DNA of 64,000 nt from Micromonospora sp. WMMD961 (GTDB lineage: Bacteria > Actinomycetota > Actinomycetes > Mycobacteriales > Micromonosporaceae), in NCBI RefSeq assembly GCF_029626145.1, contig NZ_JARUBJ010000002.1, forward strand, positions 6,954,501-7,018,500, read 5' to 3'. Below, in pieces: positions 1 to 9,134 of the stretch; the stretch's first letter is position 1, and each line of letters opens with the position of its first letter. The position numbers and the translations under genes were made by a program. The notes below the pieces were generated by a model. The model was not told where the DNA came from and did not search any database. It worked only from the letters and a program-made list of their open reading frames with translations.

Positions 1-1
1 G

Positions 2-2029
2 TTGACCGAGGCGGAGCAGTGGGTCGCACCGGGTGCGAGTGGGCGGCGCCGACACGAACGTACGTTGCTGTTGGTGGTCGCGGCACTGCCGGAGTCGACC
101 GGCCCGAGCGACCTGGCGCGGCTTGAGGCGCTGGCCGAACAGGGGCCGACGGCAGGGCTGCACCTGGTGGTGGCCGGTTGGCCCCCTGCCGGCCCGTACG
201 CGGTCCGGGCACCGCTGCCGCACACCACCGCCCTGACGTTGCGCAACGCGTACGCGTTGCTCGGTGACCCGCCGGGGGCGTCTTTCGCCGGGCCGGGCGC
301 GGATCCGCCGGGTGGGTTGAACTCGCCGGTCTTCGTGGAGTCGGATCCGCCGGTTGAGTTGGTGGACACGGTCTGTCGACGGCTGGCCGAGCAGGTGGAG
401 GCGGGTTCACGGCTGGCGTTGGCGGCTCTGCTGCCGCCGACGGGTGAGCGGTTGTGGGAGTCGGACTCGGTGGACGGTTTGACCACCACGGTCGGTGATG
501 CCGGGGGCCGGTCGGTGCCACTGGGCTTCACCGAGCTGACACCGCACTGGCTGGTGAGTGGCCGTTCCGCAGGGGGTCGTTCGGCGTTCCTGACCACCGC
601 GTTGCTGGGCTTGGCCGCCCGCTACGGCCCGGATGAGTTGGCGCTCTACCTGGCGGATCTCGGTGAGGGTGAGTCCTTCGTGGAGTTCCTGCAGACCGAG
701 CGTGACCGGTCGTGGATTCCGCAGGTGCGCGCCGCCGCGATGGCCGCCGACCGGGAGTACGTGCGGGACCTGCTCGACGAGCTGACGGCGGAGGTGCAGC
801 GGCGGGCGGAGGCTGCGGCGCGGGCTGGTGGGCAACGGTTCGCGGAGTTGCGCCAGCATCAGTCGCTGCCCCGCATCGTCTGTGTGTTGGAGAATGTGCC
901 GTTGCTCTTCGCGGAGCGGGACCGGCTGGCCGCCGAGGTGGCGGCCCAGTTGGACGGGCTGGCCCGGGCCGGTCGGGCGTTCGGCGTGCACCTCGTGTTG
1001 GCCGGCGCGGGTGAGCTGGGGCTGAGTGTCCGCGCGGACGCCGGTCATCGGGATTCAATGCTCGGGCAGTTCCCGGTGCGGGTGGCGTTACCGGGCGGCA
1101 GCCCGGTGCTGGAGCCGACGAACGACTCGGCGGCCGGTCTGCCGGTGGGCAGCGCGGTGGTCAACACCGCCGGTGGGCTCGGCGGTCCGAGGGGTGCGAT
1201 CCGAGGTCACGAACGGCTTATCCGTCATCCCGACCCGCAGGACCACCCGGAGGTGGTGGAGCGGCTACGGCACGAGCTGTGGGCGGCCCGGCCGGCCGGG
1301 TCGGTGCCGCCGGTGGTCTTCGCCGGTTACGCCCGACCGCTGCTCAGCAACGATCCGCGGCACCGGGCGGCGGTGGCGGGGCAGGCGCACGGGCCGGCCG
1401 CCCTACTGGGTCGGGCGGTGGACCTGGCCCGCTCGACGGTAGCCGTACCGTTGGGGCCGGCGGCCGGGCGCAACCTCGCGGTGCTGGGTTCGGGTGCCGC
1501 GGCGGGCGGGCTGCTGGCGACGGCGGCCCGGAGCACCGCCGACCATCATTCGCCGGGGACCGCTCGTTTCCTGGTGGCGGCACCGGATCCGGGCTCCCGA
1601 GCACTGGCGGAGGCGTTGACCACCGAGTTGGCCGCCCGGCATTCGGCCGAGGTGGTGGACCTGCCGACGCTGCTGGCGGACCCGGCCGACGAACTTCCGA
1701 CGTACCTGGTGGTCTTCGGTCTGGACCGGCCGGGCCCCCGGGAGTTGCCGGTGGACCGGCTACGGGCGTTGCTGCGGGACGGCCCTCCGGCGGGGAGGCA
1801 CCTGCTGGGCTGGTGGCGTGCGGTACCGCCGTTCGCCGCGTTGTTCGAGCCGGCTGGCGAGGTCGACAAGTTGGCTGCGGTGGTCGTGCTCGATGTGCCG
1901 GTTCCGCAGCTCACCGCCGTCTTCGGCCGGCCGGTGGAGTGGCGTGTTCGGCCTGATCGCGCGGTGCTGTGGGACGGTCCCGACGAGCGGGGCCGGGTCC
2001 TGGTGCCGTTCTCTGACGAAACCGGCTGA
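2..2029 (+). CDS. FtsK/SpoIIIE-like protein with decayed ATPase motifs (5' truncated)
   Basis: The reading frame runs off the left edge, so the true start lies upstream and the TTG at base 2 is only the first usable codon. The visible 675 residues look like the C-terminal part of a multi-domain FtsK/EccC-type protein. Residues 175-340 align in layout with one ATPase domain and residues 470-630 with another, including a stretch near 320-335 resembling the LGRSLGVHLLLA segment of EccC. Both P-loops are degenerate: GRSAGGRS near 187-194 and GSGAAAGG near 496-503 lack the GK[ST] core. By analogy to EccC proteins it may be a structural or substrate-docking partner at the membrane rather than a motor. 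It sits 28 bases upstream of a small membrane protein gene, a probable operon. Family assignment is fairly safe; the role is inference. Confidence 0.6.
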   Translation: MTEAEQWVAPGASGRRRHERTLLLVVAALPESTGPSDLARLEALAEQGPTAGLHLVVAGWPPAGPYAVRAPLPHTTALTLRNAYALLGDPPGASFAGPGADPPGGLNSPVFVESDPPVELVDTVCRRLAEQVEAGSRLALAALLPPTGERLWESDSVDGLTTTVGDAGGRSVPLGFTELTPHWLVSGRSAGGRSAFLTTALLGLAARYGPDELALYLADLGEGESFVEFLQTERDRSWIPQVRAAAMAADREYVRDLLDELTAEVQRRAEAAARAGGQRFAELRQHQSLPRIVCVLENVPLLFAERDRLAAEVAAQLDGLARAGRAFGVHLVLAGAGELGLSVRADAGHRDSMLGQFPVRVALPGGSPVLEPTNDSAAGLPVGSAVVNTAGGLGGPRGAIRGHERLIRHPDPQDHPEVVERLRHELWAARPAGSVPPVVFAGYARPLLSNDPRHRAAVAGQAHGPAALLGRAVDLARSTVAVPLGPAAGRNLAVLGSGAAAGGLLATAARSTADHHSPGTARFLVAAPDPGSRALAEALTTELAARHSAEVVDLPTLLADPADELPTYLVVFGLDRPGPRELPVDRLRALLRDGPPAGRHLLGWWRAVPPFAALFEPAGEVDKLAAVVVLDVPVPQLTAVFGRPVEWRVRPDRAVLWDGPDERGRVLVPFSDETG

Positions 2030-2057
2030 TGCGGTGGCGCGAGCGGGAGGTGTCGAG

Positions 2058-2777
2058 GTGGGTTCGAACGCGACGGTGACCGGGCCGGGACGGCAGCGGT
2101 CCGCATCGGCGAGCGGGGACGTCACGCCGACGGCGGTCGAGCCCAGCACGGTCTGGGCGGAGTACCTGGCTGCGGCGCGTCAGCTGGACGGGGTACGCCG
2201 CGGCGCGGCTGCCGCCGCCGGTGAGCAGGCCCGCTCGGCGGAGGCCGCCCGGGAGGAGCTGACGGTGGTCCGGACCGGGCTGGCGAGTCAGCAGGAGCGG
2301 CTGCGGGAGCTGGGCGTACCGGCGATCTCCCTGGTGCCGTCGCCGCCGGAGCTGACCGAGGCGGCCCGGTCGATGGCGGGTGGGCCGGCCGCGGTGCTGG
2401 CGGCGCTGCGGGCCGCGCGGGGCCGGGCGGAGGCGGCGGACGCGGCGCTGGGCACGCGCCGCCGGTTGCGGCCGGGAGCCTGGCCGGCCCGAGCACGAAA
2501 TCTCCTGGTGTACGCGCCGCTGGCGCTGGTGGTGCCGCTGATCCAGGTCGCGGTGTACGCCGCCACGGGTATCGGGCCGGCCACTGTGGCGGCGCTGATC
2601 TGTGGGCTGCCGATGCCGGCGGTCGCGTTCGTCGCCGGTTGGGTGGGCATCGGGCGGTTGTTCCGCGTCGGCCCGGCTGAGCGGTTGGACCGTACGGTGC
2701 GTTTCGGCGCGCTGGTGTGCCTGGTCCCGGCGGTGCTGGTCACGGCCGGTCTGCTGCTGGCCGTGCTCGCTGGCTGA
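2058..2777 (+). CDS. Coiled-coil membrane protein of unknown function
   Basis: GTG start at 2058 chosen because a GGGAGG ribosome site (2045-2050) lies about 7 bases before it; the frame is open further upstream but that part overlaps the preceding gene. The 239-residue product has a soluble Ala/Glu/Arg-rich N-terminal half with heptad-like spacing (about residues 30-140, probable coiled coil). Three hydrophobic segments follow, roughly at 150-172, 178-200 and 215-237. No enzymatic motif is visible. It follows the FtsK-like gene closely and probably shares its transcript, so a membrane accessory role in that system is plausible but unproven. Confidence 0.55.
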   Translation: MGSNATVTGPGRQRSASASGDVTPTAVEPSTVWAEYLAAARQLDGVRRGAAAAAGEQARSAEAAREELTVVRTGLASQQERLRELGVPAISLVPSPPELTEAARSMAGGPAAVLAALRAARGRAEAADAALGTRRRLRPGAWPARARNLLVYAPLALVVPLIQVAVYAATGIGPATVAALICGLPMPAVAFVAGWVGIGRLFRVGPAERLDRTVRFGALVCLVPAVLVTAGLLLAVLAG

Positions 2778-2940
2778 CCGGTCCCGGGGTTTCGCGGACC
2801 CCGGCCGGCGGCTCGGGTCCGCAGGGCGGCCGGGTCGGGGCGGGAACGCCGCCGCTGTCGGGTAGGTCGCCGGCGCGTGGGGCGACTGCGGAACGGCCGG
2901 CCGTCCCGGGAGGGTCAGCCGGCCGGGGTACGTCGAGGTG

Positions 2941-3558
2941 TCAGCGGGGGATGATCAGCGCCATCGCCTCGGCCCGCGACTTCGAGTCCGTCTGCAGGAT
3001 GCCGCGCACCGCTGAGGTGATGGTCTTGGCACCGGACTTCTGGATGCCGCGCATCGCCATGCACATGTGCTCGCACTCCAGCACGACGACGACGCCGCGT
3101 GGTTCGAGTTTGCTCATCAGCAGGTCGGCGACCTGCGAGGTGAGCCGCTCCTGCACCTGGGGCCGGCGGGCGAAGACCTCGACCAGTCGAGCCAGCTTGG
3201 ACAGGCCGGTGATCCGTCCGTCCGGGCCGGGGATGTAGCCGATGTGCGCGCTACCCCGGAACGGCAGCAGGTGATGCTCGCAGAGGCTCATCACGTCGAT
3301 GTCTCGGACGATCACCAACTCTTCGTGGTTGGCCTCGAAGGTGGTGCTGAGCACCTGCGCCGGGTCGACCCGCAGCCCGGCGAAGAGTTCGGCGTACGCG
3401 CGGGCGACCCGGGCCGGTGTCTGTTGGAGGCCGTCGCGGTCCGGGTCCTCACCGACCGCGATCAGGATCTCACGGACGGCCTTCTCGATCCGGCCCAGGT
3501 CGACGGCGTCCTCGACCGGGCGGCCGGTCAGCTTGCCGCTGATCAGCCGCGCGGCCAC
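2941..3558 (-). CDS. folE: GTP cyclohydrolase I
   Basis: Catalyses GTP to 7,8-dihydroneopterin triphosphate, the first step of folate biosynthesis, in the cytoplasm. The 205-residue product carries the zinc-binding Cys/His set (LCEHHLLPF and the later LECEHMCM) and the substrate-binding segment around the GLSKLARLVEVFARRPQVQE region, all intact. The GTG at 3558 is the first standard start codon. The frame stays open about 28 codons further upstream to the ftsH stop and encodes a plausible acidic N-terminus (DGDDELDYVAARL), so a non-standard or longer start is possible. Gene order ftsH-folE is conserved in actinobacteria and suggests cotranscription with ftsH. Confidence 0.95.
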   Translation of the reverse strand: MAARLISGKLTGRPVEDAVDLGRIEKAVREILIAVGEDPDRDGLQQTPARVARAYAELFAGLRVDPAQVLSTTFEANHEELVIVRDIDVMSLCEHHLLPFRGSAHIGYIPGPDGRITGLSKLARLVEVFARRPQVQERLTSQVADLLMSKLEPRGVVVVLECEHMCMAMRGIQKSGAKTITSAVRGILQTDSKSRAEAMALIIPR

Positions 3559-3641
3559 GTAGTCCAGCTCGTCGTCGCCGTCGGGTTCGGTCGCAGAGAC
3601 GGCCAGCTCCCGGTGGGGGGAGCTGGCCGTCGGGTCGTTGC

Positions 3642-5660
3642 TCAGTGCGTGCCGTCCGAGTTGTTGGACGGCGCCCCACCGCCGACCGACGCCTGCGCGC
3701 CGTCAGCCTGGGCCTGCGCCTTGAGCTTGTCCTTCTCCGCTGGGGTGAGTACGGGCGGCTCGGTGGAGGGCTGGCGCTTGCCGAAGCCGTTGTACGGGGC
3801 CAGCGGCGGGCGCTTGACCACCCGGGAGCAGATCCGCGCCATGTCGGCGGTGGAGAGAGTCTCCTTCTCCATCAGCTCGAGCACGATGTTGTCCAGGACG
3901 TCCCGGTATTCCACCAGGATCTCCCAGGCCTCGTCGTGCGCCAGCTCGACCAGTGCCCGCATCTCGCCGTCGATCTCGGCGGCCACCGAGTCCGAGTAGT
4001 CCCGCTCGTGGCCCATGTTGCGCCCGAGGAACGGCTCGTCTCCGCTGGTGCCGTACTTGATCGCGCCGAGCTTGGAGCTCATGCCGTACTGGGTGATCAT
4101 CGCGCGGGCCAGTTGGGTGGCCTTCTCGATGTCGTTGCCGGCACCGGTGGTGGGCTCGTGGAAGACCAGTTCCTCGGCGGCCCGACCGCCCAGCGCGTAC
4201 GCCAGGGTGTCGATCATTTCGGCGCGCGTCTGGGTGTACTTGTCCTCGGTGGGGAGCACCAGGGTGTGGCCCAGCGAGCGGCCTCGCGACAGGATCGTCA
4301 CCTTGTGCACCGGAGCGGCGTGCGGCAGCGCCCAGGCGACCAGCGCGTGCCCACCCTCGTGGTACGCGGTGATCTTCTTTTCCTGGTCGCTCATCACGCG
4401 GGTCCGTCGCTGCGGACCCGCGATCACCCGGTCGATCGACTCTTCCAGCGAGTCGTTGGTGATCGCGCGCTGGTCCTTGCGGGCGGTGAGCAGGGCCGAC
4501 TCGTTGATCACGTTGGCCAGGTCGGCGCCGCTGAAGCCCGGGGTACGCCGCGCCACCGAGTCGAGGTCGACGTCGGGAGTGAACGGCTTGCCCTTGGCGT
4601 GCACCCGCAGGATGGCCTTGCGGCCCTCCATGTCGGGGGCGTCCACCGGGATCTGCCGGTCGAACCGGCCCGGGCGCAGCAGCGCCGGGTCGAGGATGTC
4701 CGGCCGGTTGGTGGCGGCGATCAGGATGACCCCACCCTTGGTGTCGAAGCCGTCCATCTCGACGAGCAGCTGGTTGAGCGTCTGCTCGCGCTCGTCGTGA
4801 CCGCCGCCCATGCCGGCGCCACGGTGCCGGCCGACGGCGTCGATCTCGTCGACGAAGACGATCGCCGGGGCGTTCGCCTTGGCCTGCTCGAAGAGGTCGC
4901 GGACCCGGCTGGCGCCGACACCGACGAACATCTCCACGAAGTCGGAGCCGGAGATGGAGTAGAAGGGCACTCCGGCCTCGCCGGCGACCGCGCGGGCCAG
5001 CAGGGTCTTACCGGTGCCGGGCGGGCCGAACAGCAGCACGCCCTTCGGGATCTTGGCGCCCAGTGCCTGGTACTTCGCGGGGTTCTGCAGGAAGTCCTTG
5101 ATCTCGTGCAGTTCCTCGACGGCCTCCTCGGCACCCGCGACGTCCGCGAAGGTCGTCTTCGGAGTGTCCTTGGTGATCATCTTCGCCTTGGACTTGCCGA
5201 AGTTGAGCACCCGGGAGCCGCCGCCCTGCATCTGCGACATGAAGAACAGCAGCAGAAGAACGAGCAGCGCGATCGGCAGCAGGTTGACCAGCAGGCTCAC
5301 CCAGATGCTGTCCGAGGAGACCTTGACGTCGGCCGGACCGGTGACCCGGTTGGCCGCCTTGGCGTCCAGCACCTCGTTCCAGATCTGGTCACCAGCCTGG
5401 TACGGGAACTGAGCCTCGATCTTGTCGGTCTCGGTCTTGCCGAACTTCGTCTTCTGAGCGAGGTCCAGCTGGACCGTCTGCTCCTTGTCCTGGAAGACGA
5501 CCTTGTTGATCTTGGCGGTGTGCAGCTGATCGAGCGCAACGGAAGTGTCCACGCGGTGGTAGCTGGGACCAGCGGTGAACAGTTGACTGAGCACAACGGC
5601 GCCGAGGATGACCAGGATGATCCAGACCACCGGTCGGCGGAAGAAACGCGTACGTTCCAT
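3642..5660 (-). CDS. ftsH: ATP-dependent zinc metalloprotease FtsH
   Basis: Membrane-anchored AAA+ protease that extracts and degrades membrane and damaged cytoplasmic proteins. The 672-residue product has a first membrane segment at about 10-30, an extracytoplasmic region, and a second membrane segment at about 115-137. The Walker A GPPGTGKT lies near 211-218, with Walker B IVFVDEIDA after it. The zinc motif HEGGH is at 434-438. The C-terminus is Gln/Ala/Gly-rich. The frame is open upstream to 5990, but the ATG at 5660 (MERTRFFRRP) gives the normal FtsH N-terminus with the membrane segment at the right distance, so it is preferred. folE follows within about 85 bases. Confidence 0.97.
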   Translation of the reverse strand: MERTRFFRRPVVWIILVILGAVVLSQLFTAGPSYHRVDTSVALDQLHTAKINKVVFQDKEQTVQLDLAQKTKFGKTETDKIEAQFPYQAGDQIWNEVLDAKAANRVTGPADVKVSSDSIWVSLLVNLLPIALLVLLLLFFMSQMQGGGSRVLNFGKSKAKMITKDTPKTTFADVAGAEEAVEELHEIKDFLQNPAKYQALGAKIPKGVLLFGPPGTGKTLLARAVAGEAGVPFYSISGSDFVEMFVGVGASRVRDLFEQAKANAPAIVFVDEIDAVGRHRGAGMGGGHDEREQTLNQLLVEMDGFDTKGGVILIAATNRPDILDPALLRPGRFDRQIPVDAPDMEGRKAILRVHAKGKPFTPDVDLDSVARRTPGFSGADLANVINESALLTARKDQRAITNDSLEESIDRVIAGPQRRTRVMSDQEKKITAYHEGGHALVAWALPHAAPVHKVTILSRGRSLGHTLVLPTEDKYTQTRAEMIDTLAYALGGRAAEELVFHEPTTGAGNDIEKATQLARAMITQYGMSSKLGAIKYGTSGDEPFLGRNMGHERDYSDSVAAEIDGEMRALVELAHDEAWEILVEYRDVLDNIVLELMEKETLSTADMARICSRVVKRPPLAPYNGFGKRQPSTEPPVLTPAEKDKLKAQAQADGAQASVGGGAPSNNSDGTH

Positions 5661-6082
5661 ACTGTTGTCGAGCGCCGGGGCGCCCGCATCCTCCTGATCG
5701 ACGTCCTGACCGTCTGATGGTGTCGCCGCGTCGTGCGGCGGCCGGAGCCGCCGTGCGGGCCGGCCTCGACCCCGAGGCGCGAAAACTGCCGCGCCGCGGT
5801 CATTCGACGGTACACCGTGTACGCGAGGAGTGAGCTTGCGAGCCCCGCAGTCGTGCACCATCAAACGCCCCGGGTCGGAACCGGCGTGGCGAGGAGTCCG
5901 GCCCGGCCACCCGAACGCCCGGTCACGCGGTCGAGGGGGTCGGGCGCGGAGTAACCTCCGGGCCACCGTGGTCCACGGTAACCGCAACACCTGAGAGCGC
6001 GCTGAACGTCGGCTTGATGGATGCCGATGCGAAGGGGCCTCACGCCGCCGCCGAGCCGTCGCTACGGCTCAGAACCCGGGTG
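5661..6082. promoter_or_regulatory. ftsH upstream region (non-coding)
   Basis: 422 bases between the ftsH start and the hpt stop, both on the minus strand. I see no credible gene. It holds a dispersed repeat (5823-5853) and a perfect inverted repeat ACCGTGG-T-CCACGGT at 5965-5979. The latter could be an operator or part of the ftsH promoter region, given its position about 305 bases upstream of the start. Confidence 0.35.
5823..5853. repeat. Dispersed repeat GCGAGGAGTGAGC/TTGCGAGCCCCGCAGTCG, copy 1
   Basis: Thirteen plus eighteen bases identical to the copy at 33306-33341, which has five extra bases (CGGGT) between the two blocks. It lies in the non-coding leader region of ftsH. Confidence 0.7.
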
Positions 6083-6658
6083 TCAGGAGCGGGCGTAGAC
6101 CTCGGGCTTGAGCACGCCGACGTACGGCAGCTCCCGGTAGCGCTCGGCGAAGTCCAGGCCGTACCCGACCACGAACTCGGTGGGGATGTCGAAGCCGACG
6201 TACTTCACCGGGACCGGCACCTTGACCGCGTCCGGCTTGCGGAACAGCGCGACCACCTCGACGCTCGCCGCCGAGCGCGACTCCAGGTAGCGCAGCAGCC
6301 AGGAGAGGGTGAGCCCGGAGTCGACGATGTCCTCGACGACCACCACGTGCCGACCGGCGATGTCCCGGTCCAGGTCCTTGAGGATGCGGACGACCCCGGA
6401 CGAGGTGGTGCCCTGGCCGTAGGAGGAGATGGCCATGAAGTCCAGCTCGGCCGGCGGGCCGTTGCGGCCCAGGGCCCGCGCGAAGTCCGCCATGAACATC
6501 ACCGCACCCTTGAGTACGCACACCAGCAGCAGCCCGTCGCCCACGTGGGCGTAGTCGGCGGAGACCTGCTTGGCCAGCTCCGCCGTCTTCTCGCGGATCT
6601 GCGCCTCGGAAATGATCACGTGGTCGATGTCGGCGTCGTACCAGGAGCCGTCAGCCAT
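6083..6658 (-). CDS. hpt: Hypoxanthine phosphoribosyltransferase
   Basis: Purine salvage enzyme that joins PRPP to hypoxanthine or guanine to give IMP or GMP. The 191-residue length is normal for the family. The PRPP-binding loop is VVVVEDIVDSGLTL (around residues 103-116), and the C-terminal base-binding segment YVGFDIPTEFVVGYGLD is intact. ATG at 6658 chosen; the frame upstream is open but low complexity. tilS-hpt-ftsH is a conserved order from actinobacteria to Bacillus. Here tilS and hpt are separated by the GlxA-like gene on the opposite strand. Confidence 0.96.
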   Translation of the reverse strand: MADGSWYDADIDHVIISEAQIREKTAELAKQVSADYAHVGDGLLLVCVLKGAVMFMADFARALGRNGPPAELDFMAISSYGQGTTSSGVVRILKDLDRDIAGRHVVVVEDIVDSGLTLSWLLRYLESRSAASVEVVALFRKPDAVKVPVPVKYVGFDIPTEFVVGYGLDFAERYRELPYVGVLKPEVYARS

Positions 6659-6758
6659 GACTCCTAGCCTGCCGTACGTCCGATGGCCTCCGTCGGCGGG
6701 GCCGCACCTTTTGGCGCGGTCCCGCCAGGGATTTTCTCGGCAAACTGCACTAATGGCA

Positions 6759-6896
6759 TCAGTTGGTGCGTGACCGCCAACGGCGGCCGTCGTCAGTGGG
6801 CTTCCAGTCGGCCGAGTCGTGACTGTCGACGGTGAGGCCGGCCGCCGAGGCGGCGACGAGCAGGACGAGGAACAGGAGGAAGAGTAGGAACTCCAT
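6759..6896 (-). CDS. Small single-pass membrane protein (45 aa)
   Basis: ATG at 6896 begins MEFLLFLLFLVLLVAASAAG, an almost pure membrane helix, followed by a polar tail (VDSHDSADWKPTDDGRRWRS) ending at 6759. The tail with its acidic and basic clusters looks conserved rather than random, and similar tiny proteins are, from memory, common in actinomycete genomes. No clear ribosome site is visible; the start lies in the divergent gap before the GlxA-like gene. Function unknown. Confidence 0.55.
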   Translation of the reverse strand: MEFLLFLLFLVLLVAASAAGLTVDSHDSADWKPTDDGRRWRSRTN

Positions 6897-6989
6897 GGCG
6901 GCGCTCGCTTTCGCATGATTGCTGTCGGTTTCGCCGCCGGTGCGCACCGGACTGAGACCAGTCTGCGGCCACTCGCGCCGACCGGACAG

Positions 6990-7003
6990 TGGCAGCAATG
7001 CCA
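6990..7003. promoter_or_regulatory. Inverted repeat TGGCA-N4-TGCCA upstream of the GlxA-like regulator
   Basis: Perfect 5-base arms with spacer GCAA, 44 bases upstream of the regulator start. GlxA/AraC-type regulators often bind such TGGCA-containing sites, so this is a candidate autoregulatory operator; binding is inferred. Confidence 0.45.
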
Positions 7004-7034
7004 TTGGTCATCGATTTACTGCCACCCGTCGGGT

Positions 7035-7040
7035 TACCCT
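7035..7040 (+). promoter_or_regulatory. -10 box TACCCT, probably leaderless
   Basis: TACCCT is followed by exactly six bases and the ATG at 7047, placing the expected transcription start at the start codon. No ribosome site precedes this ATG. Confidence 0.5.
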
Positions 7041-7046
7041 CGTCAC

Positions 7047-8009
7047 ATGCTCCGGTCCGTTGCCGTTCTCGCCCTCGACCAGGTCGCCCCCTTCGAGCTC
7101 GGCGTGCTCGCCGAGGTTTTCGGCACCGACCGCACCGCCGACGGATTTCCCGCCTACCGCTTCCAGGTGTGCAGCCCCGACGGCGCTCCGGTGCGTACGT
7201 CGTCCGGCTTCCACCTCACCCCGCACGCCGACCTCGACCCGATCGACGAGGCCGACCTGGTGGCCGTTCCCGCGCACAGCCAGGGCACCACCGTCCCCGG
7301 CCCCGTGCTGGACGCACTACGCCGAGCCGACGCCCGCGGAGCGCACCTGTTCAGCGTCTGCTCCGGGGCCTTCCTGCTCGGCGAGGCCGGGCTGCTGGAC
7401 GACCGGGAGTGCACGACCCACTGGCGGTACGTGGACGAGCTGCAACGCCGGCACCCCCGCGCCCGGGTGCGGTGCAACTCGCTCTACGTCCAGGACGGCC
7501 GGCTACTCACCAGCGCCGGCACCGCAGCAGGCATCGACGCCTGCCTGCACCTGGTCCGCCAGGAGCACGGCTCGGCCACCGCGACCCGGCTGGCCCGGCG
7601 GATGGTGGTCCCGCCGCACCGTGACGGCGGCCAGTCCCAGTACGTCGAGGCGCCCATCCCGAAGGCGCCCGAGGCCCCCACCCTGGAGCCGGTGCTGGAG
7701 TGGCTGATGGGTCACCTGGACCGGACGATCACCGTGGAGGAGTTGGCCGCTCGCGCCGGCATGGCACCCCGCACGTTCGCCCGCCGCTTCCGCGCCGAGA
7801 CCGGCACCACGCCACACGACTGGCTCACCAACCAGCGGGTGCTACTGGCCCGGCGACTGCTGGAGGAGACCCCGTTGAGCGTGGAGGCGGTCGCCGACCA
7901 GGCCGGCTTCGGCGACGCGGCGGCGCTTCGCCACCACTTCAGCCGCCGGGTCGGCGCCACCCCACACAGCTACCGGACCACCTTCCGGGACCGGGCGCAC
8001 AGCGGCTGA
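7047..8009 (+). CDS. GlxA/FtrA-family transcriptional regulator (DJ-1/PfpI + AraC HTH)
   Basis: 320 residues in two domains. Residues 1-180 form a DJ-1/PfpI-type amidotransferase-like sensor, with the nucleophile-elbow sequence FSVCSGAFLLGEAG. Residues 215-315 form an AraC-type double helix-turn-helix (LAARAGMAPRTFARRF and the later VADQAGFGDAAALRHHF). Proteins of this family usually sense a small metabolite and activate an adjacent gene, but the ligand is not predictable and the neighbours are housekeeping genes. ATG at 7047 is chosen over the longer frame from 6915 because of the leaderless -10 box and the normal family N-terminus (MLRSVAVLALDQVAPFEL). Confidence 0.88.
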   Translation: MLRSVAVLALDQVAPFELGVLAEVFGTDRTADGFPAYRFQVCSPDGAPVRTSSGFHLTPHADLDPIDEADLVAVPAHSQGTTVPGPVLDALRRADARGAHLFSVCSGAFLLGEAGLLDDRECTTHWRYVDELQRRHPRARVRCNSLYVQDGRLLTSAGTAAGIDACLHLVRQEHGSATATRLARRMVVPPHRDGGQSQYVEAPIPKAPEAPTLEPVLEWLMGHLDRTITVEELAARAGMAPRTFARRFRAETGTTPHDWLTNQRVLLARRLLEETPLSVEAVADQAGFGDAAALRHHFSRRVGATPHSYRTTFRDRAHSG

Positions 8010-8131
8010 CACCAACTCCGCCGACCGCACGGCCCGGCCAGGCGACCGACGCCAGCGCCCCGCTCTGCCTCAAGCCGCGCACCACCCGGCGGTCCGGAAT
8101 CGTGGGTCGGTTGACGCACAGTGAAGGGCAT

Positions 8132-9124
8132 TCAACTGGCCGCCACGGGTGCTAGCCGGTCGGCGCGACGGAGCACCCGGACCCCCCCGGGCAGGTCCGC
8201 CGGGCCCTGACCGTGCCACTCGGTGACCAGGGCGTCCAGCGCGTTGACATGCCGGTGCGACAACGCACCCGGCTGGGCGCCCAGCTCCCGCGCCCAAGCG
8301 TGCAGCACCCGGCCGCGTACCGCGGGGGCCAGGGCGAGTAGCGCGGGCGCGGAGAGCCCGCCGTCGGGGTGCCGAGCCGCCGCCAGCGCTGCCCCCGCCA
8401 CCTCGTCGAGCGCGGCGTTGTCGGCCGCCACCAACCGGGCGGTCCGCGCGAGGTTGTCCACCACCCCGGGCCCGAGCGCCCGCACCAACGCCGGGAGCAG
8501 GTCGGCCCGCACCCGGGAGCGGGCGTACGACGGGTCGGTGTTGTGCGGGTCCTGCCATGGGCGCAGCCCGAGCACGGCGCACGCGGCGCGCGTCTGGTCC
8601 CGGCCGATCTCCAGCAGCGGGCGCAGCAGCGGCACACCGTCCAGCTCCCGCCGGACCGGCATCCCGGCCAGCCCGCGTGGGCCGGCGCCCCGGGCGAGCG
8701 CGAGCAGCACCGTCTCCGCCTGGTCGTCACGGGTGTGCCCGGTGAGCACCGCGACCGCGTCGTGCTGCCGGGCAGCCTCGGCCAGCGCCTCGTAACGGGC
8801 GTCCCGGGCTGCTGCCTCCGGCCCACCCGAGCGCCCGGCCACCTCCACCCGGACCACGGACGTGGCCGTGAAACCGGCCCCACTGGCCCAGGCAGCCACC
8901 GCCTCGGCGCGCTCCGCGGAGCCGTCCTGCAGACCGTGGTCGACGGTGACGAGCACCGTGCCGCGACCCAGCCGGGGTGCCACGAAGACGGTGGCCGCCG
9001 CGAGGGCGAGCGAGTCGGCGCCGCCCGAGCAGGCGACAAGCACCGGCCCGTCCGACGCCAGGCCGGTCAGCGCACGGCGGACCGCCACCCGGATCGCGGC
9101 CACCGGCGGGGCGAGCGCGGCCAC
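8132..9124 (-). CDS. tilS: tRNA(Ile)-lysidine synthetase
   Basis: Converts cytidine-34 of the CAU-anticodon tRNA-Ile to lysidine using ATP and lysine, so that it reads AUA. The PP-loop motif SGGADS is at residues 33-38. GHTRDDQAETVLLALARG and the RSRVRADLLPAL segment are typical of TilS. At 330 residues it is the short actinobacterial form. The GTG start at 9124 is 11 bases after the stop of the DUF2342 gene, indicating an operon. Confidence 0.94.
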   Translation of the reverse strand: MAALAPPVAAIRVAVRRALTGLASDGPVLVACSGGADSLALAAATVFVAPRLGRGTVLVTVDHGLQDGSAERAEAVAAWASGAGFTATSVVRVEVAGRSGGPEAAARDARYEALAEAARQHDAVAVLTGHTRDDQAETVLLALARGAGPRGLAGMPVRRELDGVPLLRPLLEIGRDQTRAACAVLGLRPWQDPHNTDPSYARSRVRADLLPALVRALGPGVVDNLARTARLVAADNAALDEVAGAALAAARHPDGGLSAPALLALAPAVRGRVLHAWARELGAQPGALSHRHVNALDALVTEWHGQGPADLPGGVRVLRRADRLAPVAAS

Positions 9125-9134
9125 CGGCGGGTGG

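Noticed and set aside
3645..5717. 690-codon plus-strand open frame opposite ftsH
   Set aside because: It is a high-GC antisense shadow of ftsH with His/Asp/Leu-biased low-complexity composition and no recognisable domain or ribosome site.
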